A stretch of 64,000 bases of DNA. Origin: Blumeriella jaapii. Taxonomy: Eukaryota; Ascomycota; Leotiomycetes; Helotiales; Drepanopezizaceae. Shown here in pieces: positions 1-11,379 of this stretch (position 1 is its first letter; each line of letters opens with the position of its first letter). The position numbers and the translations under genes were made by a program. The notes under the pieces were generated by a model that was given only the letters and a program-made list of their open reading frames with translations, had not been told where the DNA came from and did no database searches. The stretch is from assembly GCA_009599575.1 (NCBI GenBank), contig VWND01000011.1:248001-312000 (forward strand), in the 5' to 3' direction.

Positions 1-769
1 GAAAAGGTAATCAAGACGGTCATGGAAAGGAAAGGGACCAGTAGCCCGGTGAAGAAGAGGGTTGGGGAGAAGGCTTACGGGACGTGAGTGAAGATCTGAA
101 TGATGAGATGCAAGCAACTACTAGCCACGAGCAGGTGTGGAAGGAAAGTACTATAATCTATGTCATGAGCGAGGGCTAGGCCTACAGTACTGTTCCAGCC
201 TGCTGTGAGCGCATTGGGATATCAACAACCTGTTGAACACTGAGCCAGTGATCAAGCAAAACGCGTCTGTCAAAGCCATTACGTCGAGCAACTAAAAAAT
301 CCTGTGCTTGCAATCCAGAGTGAAGTAATTTCAACCGGGCTCTCGACTGCAGTCAGTCTATTGACCATCAGTCCCGGTGTATCTATCCGCTTCTGAAGTT
401 TCAGCGATTCAGGTACCTTAGATGACTGAAGTGTGAATACAGCCATACCATGACATTCAAATCAATCAATTCTCATGATTCTCCCCTCCCAGCTTGACTC
501 AGACAGGACATTCCATCCCCGAAACCAGTGAGCAGAGGACATCAAAATAGCAGCTACAAGGTAAATAAACCCTTGGTTGGATAAGTACTGTACATACAAA
601 CTTTCCGTACCCGAACCTCTCTTAACTTTCATTCCAGAAAAAGAAAAATATGAAAAGAAAAAGTATCCCGCCCCACCTTCCAAAGCCCACCCACCTCAAA
701 AAAATTTTCAGCATCATAGTTCATTCCATCGTATGCTTACCTCATCCACCCAACACAACCCCAAATGCA
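1..769. other. Left-edge intergenic stretch, no gene seen
   Basis: No reading frame here has a recognisable domain or a supported splice structure. The longest frames, around positions 462-804, overlap on opposite strands and run into the tRNA, so they look like chance. The first 100 bases could be the tail of a gene outside the window, but nothing shows this. Confidence 0.5.
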
Positions 770-862
770 GCGGCTTTAGCTCACTTGGGAGAGCGCCAGA
801 CTGAAGCTTCAAACTTCGGCTAGATTATCTGGAGGCACTGTGTTCGATCCACAGAAGCCGCA
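770..862 (+). tRNA. tRNA-Phe(GAA) with a 20-nt intron
   Basis: A full cloverleaf can be drawn. The acceptor stem GCGGCTT (770-776) pairs with AAGCCGC (855-861), with discriminator A at 862. The D arm is GCTC/GAGC. The anticodon stem CCAGA (796-800) pairs with TCTGG (828-832). The T arm CTGTG/CACAG encloses TTCGATC. The loop reads CT-GAA-G, so the anticodon is GAA (Phe). About 20 nt, roughly 807-826, interrupt the loop one base after the anticodon, the usual position for eukaryotic nuclear tRNA introns. CCA is not encoded, as expected in a eukaryote. Confidence 0.95.
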
Positions 863-1605
863 ATTTCTGCGAAACCGGGCTCACCCGGTTAACTCTCCGG
901 CACATTATTTTGTTTTTTGACTCTTTTTGTGGCTATTTTGTGAATTTAAAATAATTCTGTTTCTTTTCGTCTTTTTCTGCCTTTCTTTTTTACTTTTTCT
1001 TTTTTTTAGATAGGTAGTAAGTAAGTAGTAAGAGTTGCGTTGGTGATGATGATGATGGCGACTGACGACTTTGCTTCTTTTTTCCCCATGACTAGGTGCC
1101 TAGGTAGGTAGTAGGTACCTACTACTACTTACTTACTGCCATGTACCTCCCTCCCTACTACCACGGTGGTAAGCTATACTTTACTCATCAGGGGACGCTT
1201 TTTTCGAGGAGGTTGGTGTTGGAAAAGGCTACATACAGTACCTAGATAGTTTGGGTTGAAAGACCAAAGCGGGTAAATGAAAAAATCAAGAGCAGGTAAG
1301 GAGAATTATAAGTCACTTCATTCACACAAATCATTTCGAAACAATTTAATTGAAGAGAGATTCCAGGCTTGCTTGCTTTGGCCTGTTTAAAGTACATGCA
1401 TGGACCCTATTGTGACATACAACTGACTAACTATATTACACTCTTGACTTTTTCCACACGATTGTCCCCAACCATGTCCGAAACCTACGTTCCAACATGT
1501 GGGCCATTTCCCATGCTTCGAATCGTGACAATTTGTACATAGCCCGTTCTCTCTACACCTATCCGTACAACAAATGGCTTCCATGTCCCCTCCGAACGCA
1601 ATCTC
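863..1605. other. Intergenic, T-rich and TAGG-rich
   Basis: T-rich runs just after the tRNA (about 905-1010) may include the RNA polymerase III terminator. Tandem TAGG/TAAG-type short repeats lie at about 1005-1140. A minus-strand frame at 1387-1584 is rich in Cys but matches no family I know and has no supporting signals. The 3' UTR of the dioxygenase gene probably lies at the right end. Confidence 0.5.
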
Positions 1606-3234
1606 CTAATTCTCAACACCCGCTTGCGTACTTGAGCGATCCACCACTCCACCAAACGCACCCTCTTCAAAACTCGCCGCTACTCTTTCCTGCCTCCTTT
1701 GTTCGCCTACTTCCGGGTGAACGAATTGTATCTCCAGATCCTCGATCCTTAGATCGGGTCCACGAGAGTAGCCAGCAGCTATCGCGGCCTCCGTCTTTGA
1801 TTTCAAGTGTTCGGCGAACTGCTCAGGAGATCCAAATTTCGACATGCTCGCATCACGCATCTTCTTGCTCATGACTCGCCATTTGCTCTTGAACACATCT
1901 GTATCCACATACGCGCCTTTCAACCACCTTTGCCCTTTCTCCGCTTCGAAAGCGCTCCTACCGTGTAAGACTCTCCTGTTGTTGAAGATCACGCACTCTC
2001 CTTCGCCGAGGCGGTATTGATATAGGTTTTCGGGATTCTCGACTGCTTTCGCAAAATTACGGAGCGCCGCGTCCAATGGAATCATCGCACTCTGGGCCAT
2101 TCTACTGACCGGGATATTGGCTTGAAAAGGCGGCGAGTAGTTGATGAATTGCGGGACCTTTTCCCACACATGCTCCGGCAACTTTTTGGTATAGGCCAGT
2201 TGCGAGGTTTCAATGACGGGGTGTTCTTGGTAATAATGCTCGTCCCCGTTTCGGTAGTGATACGCCAGATTAAATTGTGTGAGGGTTTTGTAGTCCTTGG
2301 GGGAAAGCTGTGAAGCGGCGTAGAAGGTATCAGAGAAGACAGAATCACCACCCTTGCACGTATTTCCTAAACAGTGGAGGAATTGGAATCCAGGCGGGTT
2401 CTGCATGTACTGAAGGTCCATATGGAGGCCGAGGGATTGGTGTGTATAAGCGACATTTTTGGCGTTCGGAACAGACTCGACATCCCATGTTCTACCGTAA
2501 AAGGTATCTCGGATCGGGCCGATGCGACCAGCAATGTGTTCCACTGATTTTTCCGAATTTGGAACCTGACGCAGAAGCAAAAGCCCGTAGCGATTCAGCA
2601 TGAGGAGTGCTCGAAACAGCTGCCTGTCGTCGTTCATGTAATCATTGTAGTTGATGAATTGAAGTTCTTCGCGGATCCGGGACTGATTCCATGTCCGTGG
2701 TATGTTCGCATCCGATCGGTCGCGGACTCTGCTGACGTACGTGTCCTGTGCTTTGAAGAACTGGGCAGGATAGATTGAGACATGATCTGGACCAAAGCCT
2801 GGAATATCGTTTTCCCATGTGACCTTGACGTCTCCGTTCTCTTGTCGCTCAACGGACTTGGCTTTGATGTCAACCGGAATGTCGGTGGTCTGGAAAGTTT
2901 TTTGTGTTGTTGAGGGATCTATGCACAGGGGGGAAGGGCAGGCGTCGCGAAGGAATACCGGATGCCAGGCCCCAGGAGTCTTCACGGGGTCGCCAACTTG
3001 CACCTCACCCTTCTCGAGCATGGTGGGTGTCGCCTGGTCTCGAGCTGCCGCTGCAGCGTTCCCAGACTTCCTCGGAAATGCAGCCTTCCGCGAGAAGGGG
3101 GACTTTTTGTGCGATTGAGGACCAGCTGCATCTCGGGCCAGGAATCGTCTCCATGATGGATTGGCGTACTGCGTAGGTAGCCGTGCCCGTGGCCCAGGCA
3201 GGGAAAAGAGTGTGGCTATTCGCAAACCCTTCAT
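1606..3234 (-). CDS. Gamma-butyrobetaine / trimethyllysine dioxygenase-family protein (TauD/TfdA fold)
   Basis: Single exon. This is an Fe(II)/2-oxoglutarate dioxygenase of the kind that hydroxylates gamma-butyrobetaine (last step) or trimethyllysine (first step) in carnitine synthesis. I cannot tell which from sequence alone; the overall look favours butyrobetaine. Numbered from the chosen Met, the small N-terminal domain carries the family motif LRDACPSPLC (residues 95-104). The catalytic domain follows, with HMD (His271, Asp273) and a distal His424 in RRVLHGR as the iron triad. The Met at 3234 is preferred because MKGLRIATLF and the following Arg-rich, acid-poor stretch look like a mitochondrial presequence. 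An in-frame Met at 3366 would add 44 residues of less organised sequence. Expected length is 542 aa. It is divergent from the gene at 3785. Confidence 0.9.
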   Translation of the reverse strand: MKGLRIATLFSLPGPRARLPTQYANPSWRRFLARDAAGPQSHKKSPFSRKAAFPRKSGNAAAAARDQATPTMLEKGEVQVGDPVKTPGAWHPVFLRDACPSPLCIDPSTTQKTFQTTDIPVDIKAKSVERQENGDVKVTWENDIPGFGPDHVSIYPAQFFKAQDTYVSRVRDRSDANIPRTWNQSRIREELQFINYNDYMNDDRQLFRALLMLNRYGLLLLRQVPNSEKSVEHIAGRIGPIRDTFYGRTWDVESVPNAKNVAYTHQSLGLHMDLQYMQNPPGFQFLHCLGNTCKGGDSVFSDTFYAASQLSPKDYKTLTQFNLAYHYRNGDEHYYQEHPVIETSQLAYTKKLPEHVWEKVPQFINYSPPFQANIPVSRMAQSAMIPLDAALRNFAKAVENPENLYQYRLGEGECVIFNNRRVLHGRSAFEAEKGQRWLKGAYVDTDVFKSKWRVMSKKMRDASMSKFGSPEQFAEHLKSKTEAAIAAGYSRGPDLRIEDLEIQFVHPEVGEQRRQERVAASFEEGAFGGVVDRSSTQAGVEN

Positions 3235-3784
3235 TGGGGCCGAGTCAGGAGCGACAAGCTTGACCAAGGTGAAGGTTCTTCTTCCCAGGATGGAGCGACA
3301 GGAGGAGAGACGAAAGTCCTGTCCTGGAAGTGGAATTGTATGGGATGGGGATGGGGATGGGCACAAAGAGGTGGAGGGAATGAGAGAAGGACGATGTTGT
3401 AGTGTTGAAGGAGGAGAGGTTGCGAGGGGAGAAATGGAGCAGGAAAAAAATGGTTGGAGCCAATGGGGCAGAGTGGGTCACGGGACTCATCAGCCACAGA
3501 CACGAGCCACGGGGGTGAATGAGCCACAGCAGCGAAGCACCACCTGAAATCCGGCCGGTCGGACGGATGGAGAGTATCAGCGAGCGCAGAGGGGAGGGAG
3601 GGAGTCGCTCGGAGCAGCTGGTCGGCATGTACAGTAGACAACAAGCTGCCGCGGAGAGTGATCGAGCGTCAATACTTATTCGTCTTCTCATCCCCGACGA
3701 GAACTTCAACAACTTCAACTTCAACTCCAACAACAACAACAACAACAACAGCAACAACAGCTACCCATCACTGCAAAGCCCCCG
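3235..3784. promoter_or_regulatory. Divergent intergenic region with (AAC)n tract
   Basis: This is the shared upstream region of the dioxygenase (-) and the gene at 3785 (+). A C/T-rich stretch on the minus strand (about 3380-3460) suits a fungal 5' leader. An (AAC/CAA)n tract at about 3716-3760 lies just before the plus-strand ATG, so it probably falls in that gene's 5' UTR. No specific factor site could be assigned. Confidence 0.4.
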
Positions 3785-4978
3785 ATGATTCTCCCGCCGC
3801 CGCGTATCGAGGAGATCCTCTCACCCCTCCTCGCCTCGCTCCCTGCCGCGGCCATCTCGCCGTCGCCGCCATCTGCCCTCCTCCCCAAGCTCTCGCCCAT
3901 CCTGCGCCAGCGAGTCCAGATCCTCTCCTCGACCGGTCAAGAGCCGTGGCTGCCCCTCCTCTGCTACGATGCCGACAGCGCCCCCAAGCTCGAGCAGGCC
4001 GTCAAGAACGAAGGCTTCGAGCCACATCCCGTCTCCGGCGAGGTGGAGCTCGACTGGGACAATGTGCAGTCGCGCTACAAGCGGGTCGACGAGGAGACGC
4101 TGCAATGCCTGGTCTCGCTCCTCGATATCCAGCTCGGCGTGAAGCTGGTCTGGTGCGTGAACGACGAGCTGGGGGGGGGCGACGGGTGGAGAATTGGAGA
4201 GGTCGGGGTGCTGAACACACGCGAGGAGATCTGGGGACAGAGCAGCATCCCCGATGCGGAAAAGGCCTTCGAGACTTCCCAGGCGCCAGGAATCCGTCCG
4301 AGTGCTTACAGCCGTGCAAATGGGATCAACAGCATCTTAACGCCCGAGGCCGAGGCAGATGATGACGATGATGAATACTGGGCGCAATACGATACCACGC
4401 CCGCGCAGACACCGGCGCCCCAACGCTCGCCTGCTCCGCAATCGAGGCCGATGGCTGTGGACGGGACGGCAGACTCACACAGTGCCGAAGACGAAGCATC
4501 GTACTACGCGCAGTACGCCAGCGTGCAGCCAGCAATGGACAATCACGACCCGGACGAGGCGCAACACAATGGGGATCTCGAGTCTTCCTTAGGCCGAGAC
4601 GAAAACACGCATGAACTCCAACATCATCTCGCTACACCTCCACTCCTACATCCGGAACTGCACAACACATCTGCGGCGTGGTCCGAGGGCGAACCTGCGC
4701 TGTATCATGAGGCGCAGAGGGCCGAGGGACTAGCACACCCGCGGCCGGCGAGCAGTACCGGGAGTAGTGGGAGTGAGACTGTGGCGAGGTTGGAACAGAG
4801 GGCTGCGGCTAGTGCGGCGATGGACCAGAGCGAGGTGGGCATCAAGCAGCACATCGTGACGAGTGTCAAGAGTCTGTATCGGCTGGCGAGGGTGGCAGGT
4901 ATCGATAGACAGGAGTTCGAGAGGATCGTCCGGACGGAACTTGACTGCCTCGGGCTGATGGACGAAGACGACGGCTAG
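3785..4978 (+). CDS. Conserved-type fungal protein of unknown function (397 aa)
   Basis: I do not recognise a named family. Single exon, 397 aa, with strong third-position GC and clean coding character throughout. The N-terminal 150 residues form a probable alpha-helical domain that includes LDWDNVQSRYKRVDEETLQC and an LVSLLDIQLGVKLVW segment. The middle (about 180-345) is acidic and disordered, with two look-alike motifs, DDEYWAQYD and ASYYAQYAS. The C-terminal 45 residues (VGIKQHIVTSVKSLYRLAR onward) are strongly helical. There is no signal peptide and no membrane segment. The pattern of folded ends with a disordered acidic middle suggests a scaffold or regulatory role, but that is inference only. 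Confidence 0.85.
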   Translation: MILPPPRIEEILSPLLASLPAAAISPSPPSALLPKLSPILRQRVQILSSTGQEPWLPLLCYDADSAPKLEQAVKNEGFEPHPVSGEVELDWDNVQSRYKRVDEETLQCLVSLLDIQLGVKLVWCVNDELGGGDGWRIGEVGVLNTREEIWGQSSIPDAEKAFETSQAPGIRPSAYSRANGINSILTPEAEADDDDDEYWAQYDTTPAQTPAPQRSPAPQSRPMAVDGTADSHSAEDEASYYAQYASVQPAMDNHDPDEAQHNGDLESSLGRDENTHELQHHLATPPLLHPELHNTSAAWSEGEPALYHEAQRAEGLAHPRPASSTGSSGSETVARLEQRAAASAAMDQSEVGIKQHIVTSVKSLYRLARVAGIDRQEFERIVRTELDCLGLMDEDDG

Positions 4979-6337
4979 ATGCCAGATCAAGTCCCGAGTC
5001 GGGTGAGTCGCAAATGTGGGCATGATTTTAAATCTCTTATGGATATGGGGAGTTTGGCAAGCCGTTTCTGGCAATCTACCTCAAGCGAAGCATTCAGCAT
5101 AGCGTGTACGACATGGAACGAAATATTATGACATTGGCCCACTCTTTTTCTTCCTGTATTACTTGCTCTATCTATTCATTGGTATACTGGATCTCCTTCA
5201 CTCTTTACCGGGGGTCAGGGTGTTTCGTGCTCGCCAGCTTGCGAATTCACACTACGCTTTGAGGACCTTAAGATGCTCGTCTGGATTTGAATGCTAATTT
5301 CTACAGTGCACGGCACCCTTTTGGAAATCCCGTCTCGCATCACAATGATCCTCTTCAAACGCCCTGGCTTTTTGTTTCCTGAGCTTGTATCCCCGCTGGT
5401 CCTCACTCGGTTCGAGACCTTACCTACCTATCCGGTCTCCTTAGCGAAATTGAAATAAGTGTCCCAAAACGACGTTGCACCATGATAACATTATTTCAAA
5501 CAGCTATTATGTTGGGTTAGACGGTCACATGAGTAGCGATTATTCTAGATACATTGATTGATATGATTCCGATATTGTCAAAACTATTTGTATAGTCTTA
5601 AGCATCAGCAAAGCCGTGGATGCAGCAACGCAGTGGTATTGGAGCATCATAGTGCATCAACCCCTTCTCCCCCAAGGACCCCCTTTGCTGGAAGTCATGG
5701 ATCACTCACGCATATCTGCAACCCAATCCACGAGCTCATTTCTCTATGCCTCGTCGCGGTCATGACGAGTTGACTTGCGGATTTCAGGTGATGAGTATCC
5801 CGCTAAGATTCCCGTCTTCTTTTACCGCCAGACGAAGTGAAGCACTCGCAGTATCCTCGCGTGAATGCCTTAGATAGAAAACAGTCATGGCATGCATTAC
5901 AGTATGTGTACGAAGATTCAACCGAGCTTTAACTGGGCACCCAGCTAGTATGCCTACCGAGATCGGCTCCTCTTACATTTCCAAGACCACGCCGCGTAAA
6001 CAAACCTTTTCGCGAAACTAGTCAAGAAGGAAACCATGGACCGCAACATATCACGCCCTAGTGGCCATGGCTTTGATCCCAGGTAAGTCTTTAGCTTTTA
6101 AACAGTCGTTTATATTGGTCGTCGTCGCTTTTACTGTAGATATCCACGTGCGAGCCCTTCAGACAGATTCCGAGAACGAGTTTCAATCACGTTCACAACT
6201 CCACACACAGGAGCAAAGACATGTATGAATAGGTAAAATCGCATGTCCGTCCCATATCATCTTCGCACGAAAAAAGTAAAGCATCTACCAGGCTCTGCTC
6301 TCGCCTCCACTGCCACCCGATCCTCCGTCAGGTTTAG
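4979..6337. other. Intergenic, no gene seen
   Basis: About 1.36 kb with only short, unsupported frames on both strands. It holds the 3' flanks of the 3785 gene (+) and of the LPMO gene (-), which converge here. It marks the start of the gene-poor stretch that runs to about 16 kb. Confidence 0.55.
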
Positions 6338-7395
6338 TTACAGGACAGAACCACCTCGTCGCATTCGCTGAACAGACGAATACAATGCCGGGCCCGGGAT
6401 AGGATACGTTGTCAGGGTCGTGTACAAATTAAACACAATCCCCGGATCAGTGGCCTTCATCAACGCCGTTCCCAACGTTCCCGTGCTCAACTTGTTCGTC
6501 CCCGATCCAGTGATAGCAAGGTTGACACACTGCGGGTAATCCTGCGCTCCGTTGGCCTGACCCGCAGAATGCAGGGCGATGATCTCGTGGCGTAGCACGT
6601 AGTTGCCCGCTGCGATAGTTGATGGGATGGTGATCGTCCAGCTGTTGTTGTTCGCGATCAGCTGGTCCGAAGCCCAGTAGCCGTTGGTCATCGAGGTGGG
6701 GGAGATGAGTCCGATGGCTGAGATCTTCGTCCAGAGGAGCTTGGTCTTGTCAACCGTATCGCATGGTCCGTTGCAATTGGCTAGGTAGTCAATGACGGGA
6801 CCCCTAGAAAGGAGATGGACCAGTCAGTACTTGTCTTCTCCGGAGCGCTGCAAGGAATGCATGAGAGAAGGTTAAGACCTTCTACGGCAGCGCTGATGAG
6901 GCTCTCTATCTTGCTTACTTGTGAGAGGATGGCCATGGTGTCCATTGCAGTTGGACTGTTCCGCCGGCTTTGATTGTTGCAGTAGCTTTCGCATTGGAGG
7001 CCTCGACATGGCAAATCACATCGGTAGTGCCAAAGTTGTTGGGCTGTATAAATCCATTATCCACTGCAAGACACCAGGAGTCAGCAGTTGCTCATTCAAG
7101 CGGAGGTAGAGAAGACTGGCGTAATCCGGACTTAGAATGAAAGAAGGAAAAAGACCAATCCGGGCTTTGGTTGCTGCAGGTACGTACGGTCTTTTGGGAT
7201 TCTCCAGCCAACCGTCACCGGTTCCGGATTAGCGTACTGGTAGGATGGATTGTACCCGCCAAAGCTGGAATCATTAATACCGAAATGCTGAGGATGAGAG
7301 ATTACTTGCTATGTCCCGTCGGCAACAATTCCGGACACAGTTCCGTGAGCAATAGCTGTCGACACCAGGCCGAGGATCGAAAGCTTCAAGAACAT
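6338..7395 (-). CDS. AA9 lytic polysaccharide monooxygenase (secreted)
   Basis: A copper enzyme that oxidatively cleaves cellulose or related glucans outside the cell. Four exons: 7310-7395, 7188-7264, 6919-7063 and 6338-6803, giving 257 aa in exact frame. The signal peptide [16 protein letters not shown] ends at Ala16, so the mature protein starts at His17 (HGTVSGIV), the N-terminal copper ligand. The second ligand is His102 in the SHKGPV motif, which is mature residue 86 as in characterised AA9 enzymes. The axial Tyr192 is in DYPQC, with His181 and Gln190 as second-sphere residues. The C-terminus keeps the PGPALY motif. There is no cellulose-binding module. Intron 1 (7265-7309, 45 nt) starts with GC rather than GT; it is the only join I found that keeps the frame. 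The other introns are 124 and 115 nt. Confidence 0.95.
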
Positions 7396-10005
7396 GACTT
7401 CAACAGCGGGAGAATGAGAACGAAATAAGAGTTCAGAAAAGAAAGTAGTTAAAGAAGGAGTTGGGTATTCGCAAACAAGCTTGAGAGTCAGAGCTGTGAG
7501 GACGCCAGTATATATACACACTGAATTCCTCTCATTCGCTCCATGGAAGATAACCACTTGCCATCCATTCTAAGCGGTACCACTTGTTTTTCGACATATC
7601 AAATTCAATGATCCAGACCCTCTATTCGAGAGCCGGAATACCACTTGGTGTCTCATGATCAGACCACACTACATGGAATGTACTCGGCTGTGGCCTCTCC
7701 TCATTCCACCTATCGCCTTCTCCTTTGGCGTCAGAAATCCGACAGTCGTCCATCCGTTGAGGAGGGACAGATCCATGACACCGGGACCAAGGAAAAGACC
7801 CCAGGCTCTGTTGTACTGTCTCGACGGGCCGGACCCTTTGGAGATCGTAGCGTTTAGCCGATATCGTGGGTAAACAGAAAAAACTGCCGGTGTTTCAGAG
7901 CTTCATCTTCGTGCTAAGATCCAGAACGTCAATAGGACCAGGTGAAAGGCGGATCATCTGTCAGCCGCCGCCGTCTCCGAGATGGACGGGTGGCTACAGG
8001 GTGCAAGTTCGTGAAAGTCGACTGTTGAAACAGCAAAGGCCACTTCATTCTAATCTATTCGTACTCAATGGTTCCTACTCACCTCTTATCCCTTTTCCAA
8101 GAGCCTGGAGATGTCGCCTGCTGACAATTGCCCCCGCCCAGCGTGTCTTCCATATGCTTTCAGAGCATCTAGAGACCTCGTTTAAATGTCAGTAATGTGA
8201 CAGAGCACGTAAGCCAGAGCTAGCTTAGAAGCTAGCAAAAATATGATGACCCAGTAAGTGGATGGAGGCCATGCAGACTTTTCTACTACCAACACGAAAC
8301 TCTCGGAAGTACCTCTTCTGACCATGGTACCAATCTGGATACCTTTTCCGAATATACATTACCCTGAACTCGCGCCTGACTTGTTATAATTTCAACAAAT
8401 CCTGATCATCCTGACCCTCAGCATCACCAGTTCGGTCCAAATTTTCAACCGGGTTTATGGATTGAGTATTTCTGTTAGATAATGGCGGACAGAACCACTT
8501 ACTACCTACACATTTAAGTTTGCAATTTAGGTCTTTCCCCGCAAAAAATCGCCGTCCCAAAATAAGATTCGTATCAAAGATCTCAAAATGGAAGGAGCCA
8601 TAACAAAGGAGAGCTAAATGAATAAACGCTTTCAAGTCAAACCGGAACCTAGAGAAAAACCACCCATCCACTAGCATCACATTCTAATATCCTCGATACC
8701 CGTCTCCAATTCTCGCAATCTCACAAGAAGGCCATTGAAGGAACAATTGTTTGTGTGCCCAACGCGCCAAGGCACGACTTAAGGATAACCAGATGTCTTA
8801 CCTACAGTAAAAGCCAATTTGTTTGAATGCTAATCTCTCTTACCAAGGCATGCCACCAACCTTTACTTTGTACGATCTGCATGGATATCACGTATCATTT
8901 AACGGGCAGCTGTCAGCCTGAGCCGCGAGACTTCAACACATTATCTGATTGGCGGACTTTCTTTCCGGATCACTCAGGCGCTGTTTCATCTCGTCCATCT
9001 CGTGGCATTGCCGAAACGCGGTTCCATCAGCTCGGCTAGCGACGGGCGGGTTGTCGACTAGCACAGCATGTTCGCGGTCCGAATCCGGTCGGAAGATATC
9101 AAGTAGCGGAGATTGTTGTTCATCGGGTTTGAGGCTCTTCCTGCGTAACAATTGGGTTTACATCCGCGGAAAAAACATGGAAAGGTTCTTCCATAATTTT
9201 GCGCTTGGGTAGGTAAGGATCGGAGTGAAATTAAGCACCGTCTTGCGAGCTTCTAATTTTCAAGACTTCGATTGCATCTGGCTTTATGTATCAAGGGTAA
9301 TTTGGCATAGAATATCCAAACCACTCTCTTGTTAACATCTTGTCTTTTGAATCTAAACAATAGCTGAAAGCAACATCGTCCCTTTTGGAAAAAAGCCCTA
9401 CTTTCAAAGGCCAAAGTCGAGAAAATAATCGAGAAGGGTGAACGTGCCCCGATCTGGATTTTCACCAGTACTGTCGTTAATTTCAGGCTGTAGCTCGGCG
9501 CTCTTTTTTCTTCGCTTGTTCTTCTTCAGGAAGGAATAAAGAAACTTCAACGGTATCGCTTCTTCATTATACGTATACGTTGTCCCCTAAATCTACGAGG
9601 GCCCTTTGCTCGACCTTACTTACATCACAACGTAACATCTCGATACTTTGTGAGATTGTAACAAGCAATATCGACACAGCTCACACCCTCAATACCGTCC
9701 AACTATTAGAATCACTTTTTCTTGCTCGAACGGTCTTGGCTAGTCTCAAGTGCTGTACTAGAAATACAACACGTCGTAACGACGGCTGCGAGCAAACACA
9801 TCGTCTAAGTCTCGTATTGGATTTTGGTTGGGGCGAGGGGCCGCAACTTACACACCGCAAAGAGGCCCAATTCTCTCTATTAGGACGGGCCATACGATAT
9901 CGTTATTATACATTACTGCCTTCTATCTTCTGCAACCAGGCAAGCATCAGCGGTAACCCCCCACGGGATTCTGGATTCGCGTTCCCTCTGATCGTGCTTA
10001 GGCTC
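7396..10005. other. Intergenic, no gene seen
   Basis: About 2.6 kb between the LPMO and the hydrolase gene. Short frames occur on both strands (for example near 7645-7870, 8384-8680 and 9580-10131), but none shows a domain, a signal peptide or credible codon use. The first few hundred bases should hold the LPMO promoter. The stretch looks like unconstrained DNA; decayed repeats are possible but none could be aligned by eye. Confidence 0.5.
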
Positions 10006-11379
10006 TTACAAGGCCGCGCTGTTGGAGGCCGTGGCGTTCCCGTTCAAAATGAACTGCTGGATGTACTGGTAAGCGGCAACAGCGGAGTAGTGAAGATTGA
10101 GACCATGTCCGGTGAGCGGCGCCAAGTATGAGCCGGTGCTTGCAGCGGCGGGGTAGAGCATGGTCACGGCACCCTGTGCCAGATTGGTAGGGTAGCTGCA
10201 GTTTCCAGTGCAGAATGGCAGGTCGTTGTCACCGTTGACGACAGCAACCGAGCCAGTGAAGGCCGAAGCAGGGGAAACGACGGCGGTGGTGGTGAACAAC
10301 TCGCCGAATGTCACCGATCCCTTGGTCGCTTCGGCCAAGTTGAGCACCGCGGGGTCGAAGTTTTGGGCGTGGAAGAAGGCAATTTGGTTGGAGATCGCGC
10401 TCGAGGAAACGAGGTAGCCGTTGTTGAGGCCGCTGAAGCGGTATGGTGCGTTCTGGGAAGCGATGGCCAGGTTAAGGCCTTGGGTAAAGATCAATTGGCC
10501 GGTGGAGTTCATGGAGAATCCGGTCAAGATGGCGGTGCTGAGGGAGTTCGGGTAGAGAGAAGTAAGCCCTTGCGTTAAAACACTTCCAAAACTGTGGCCG
10601 ACACCGACCACCTTGTCAAACGTGGTGTTGCTGACGAAACCGCTCTTGAGAATAGTAATCAGGGACTGAAGGATCTCGACCTCTAGGGGAGCTTGGACAA
10701 CTTGAATTGGGTCTGGTGTGGATGATTTGCCAACGCCGAGACGGTCGTAAAAGAACCTGGCAGTCGTTAGCTGACATGTATCCAGTTGATCGAAGGAGAT
10801 CACTCACGTTGCATGGTCGTAGCTCGTCGCAACATCAACATAACTGTATCCAGGTGCGAAGTCCCAGTAGTTTCTGCAGGCAGATTTCTCAGCTGGTATT
10901 TTCACAAGGTGTTCGATTCATGTCTACCTGTCGAAACCAACGCCGTGGCTGAGAATTTCCACCGTGGTCGGCTTGGTATTGTTTGCCGGGGTGCAATAAG
11001 TAGCACCGATGTTGTAGGTTCCGTTGACGGACTGCATTCCCCCCATGAGCTCCTCCATAAACGGCGATCCGCTGGTAACCATGTCTACAAAAGTCTGGGT
11101 GACTTGAGATTGGTTCTGGGGAGTCTCGAAATTGACTTTCCTGTTCATCGAAGTGCTCGCCTGGACGGATATAGTTCCAGAAACACAGACTGCGAGGCCT
11201 CCTCGAGAAGGGTGGATTGTCGCATCGCAAAAGCCGGAAGCGCTCGGTGCTTGGACGCTCGCAGGGAGAACACCACCGGGGTTGGAGGTGAGGTATTGGG
11301 AGGATTGTCCAGCAACAGATTGCAGGCTCTGGGCAGCTGCACTACTAGCCACACCGAGAAGAGAAGCCGAAACCCGCAT
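10006..11379 (-). CDS. Secreted alpha/beta-hydrolase-fold protein (422 aa)
   Basis: Three exons (10928-11379, 10808-10873, 10006-10756; introns 54 and 51 nt) join in exact frame to 422 aa. MRVSASLLGVASSAAAQ is a signal peptide, so the product is secreted. The nucleophile elbow GHSFGS places Ser at about residue 228. A likely acid is in NGDNDLPFC, and the His is in TGHGLNLHY near the C-terminus, so the Ser-Asp-His triad looks intact. Several N-glycosylation sequons (NGT, NNT, NTT, NCS) suit an extracellular enzyme. It resembles the broad fungal family of secreted hydrolases of unknown substrate; a lipase, esterase or peptidase role cannot be chosen from sequence. An in-frame Met 24 codons upstream (11451) is less likely because it would bury the signal peptide. 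Confidence 0.9.

Noticed and set aside
1387..1584. Small Cys-rich minus-strand frame as a secreted effector
   Set aside because: No signal peptide, no supporting splice or promoter signals; the Cys pattern is irregular.
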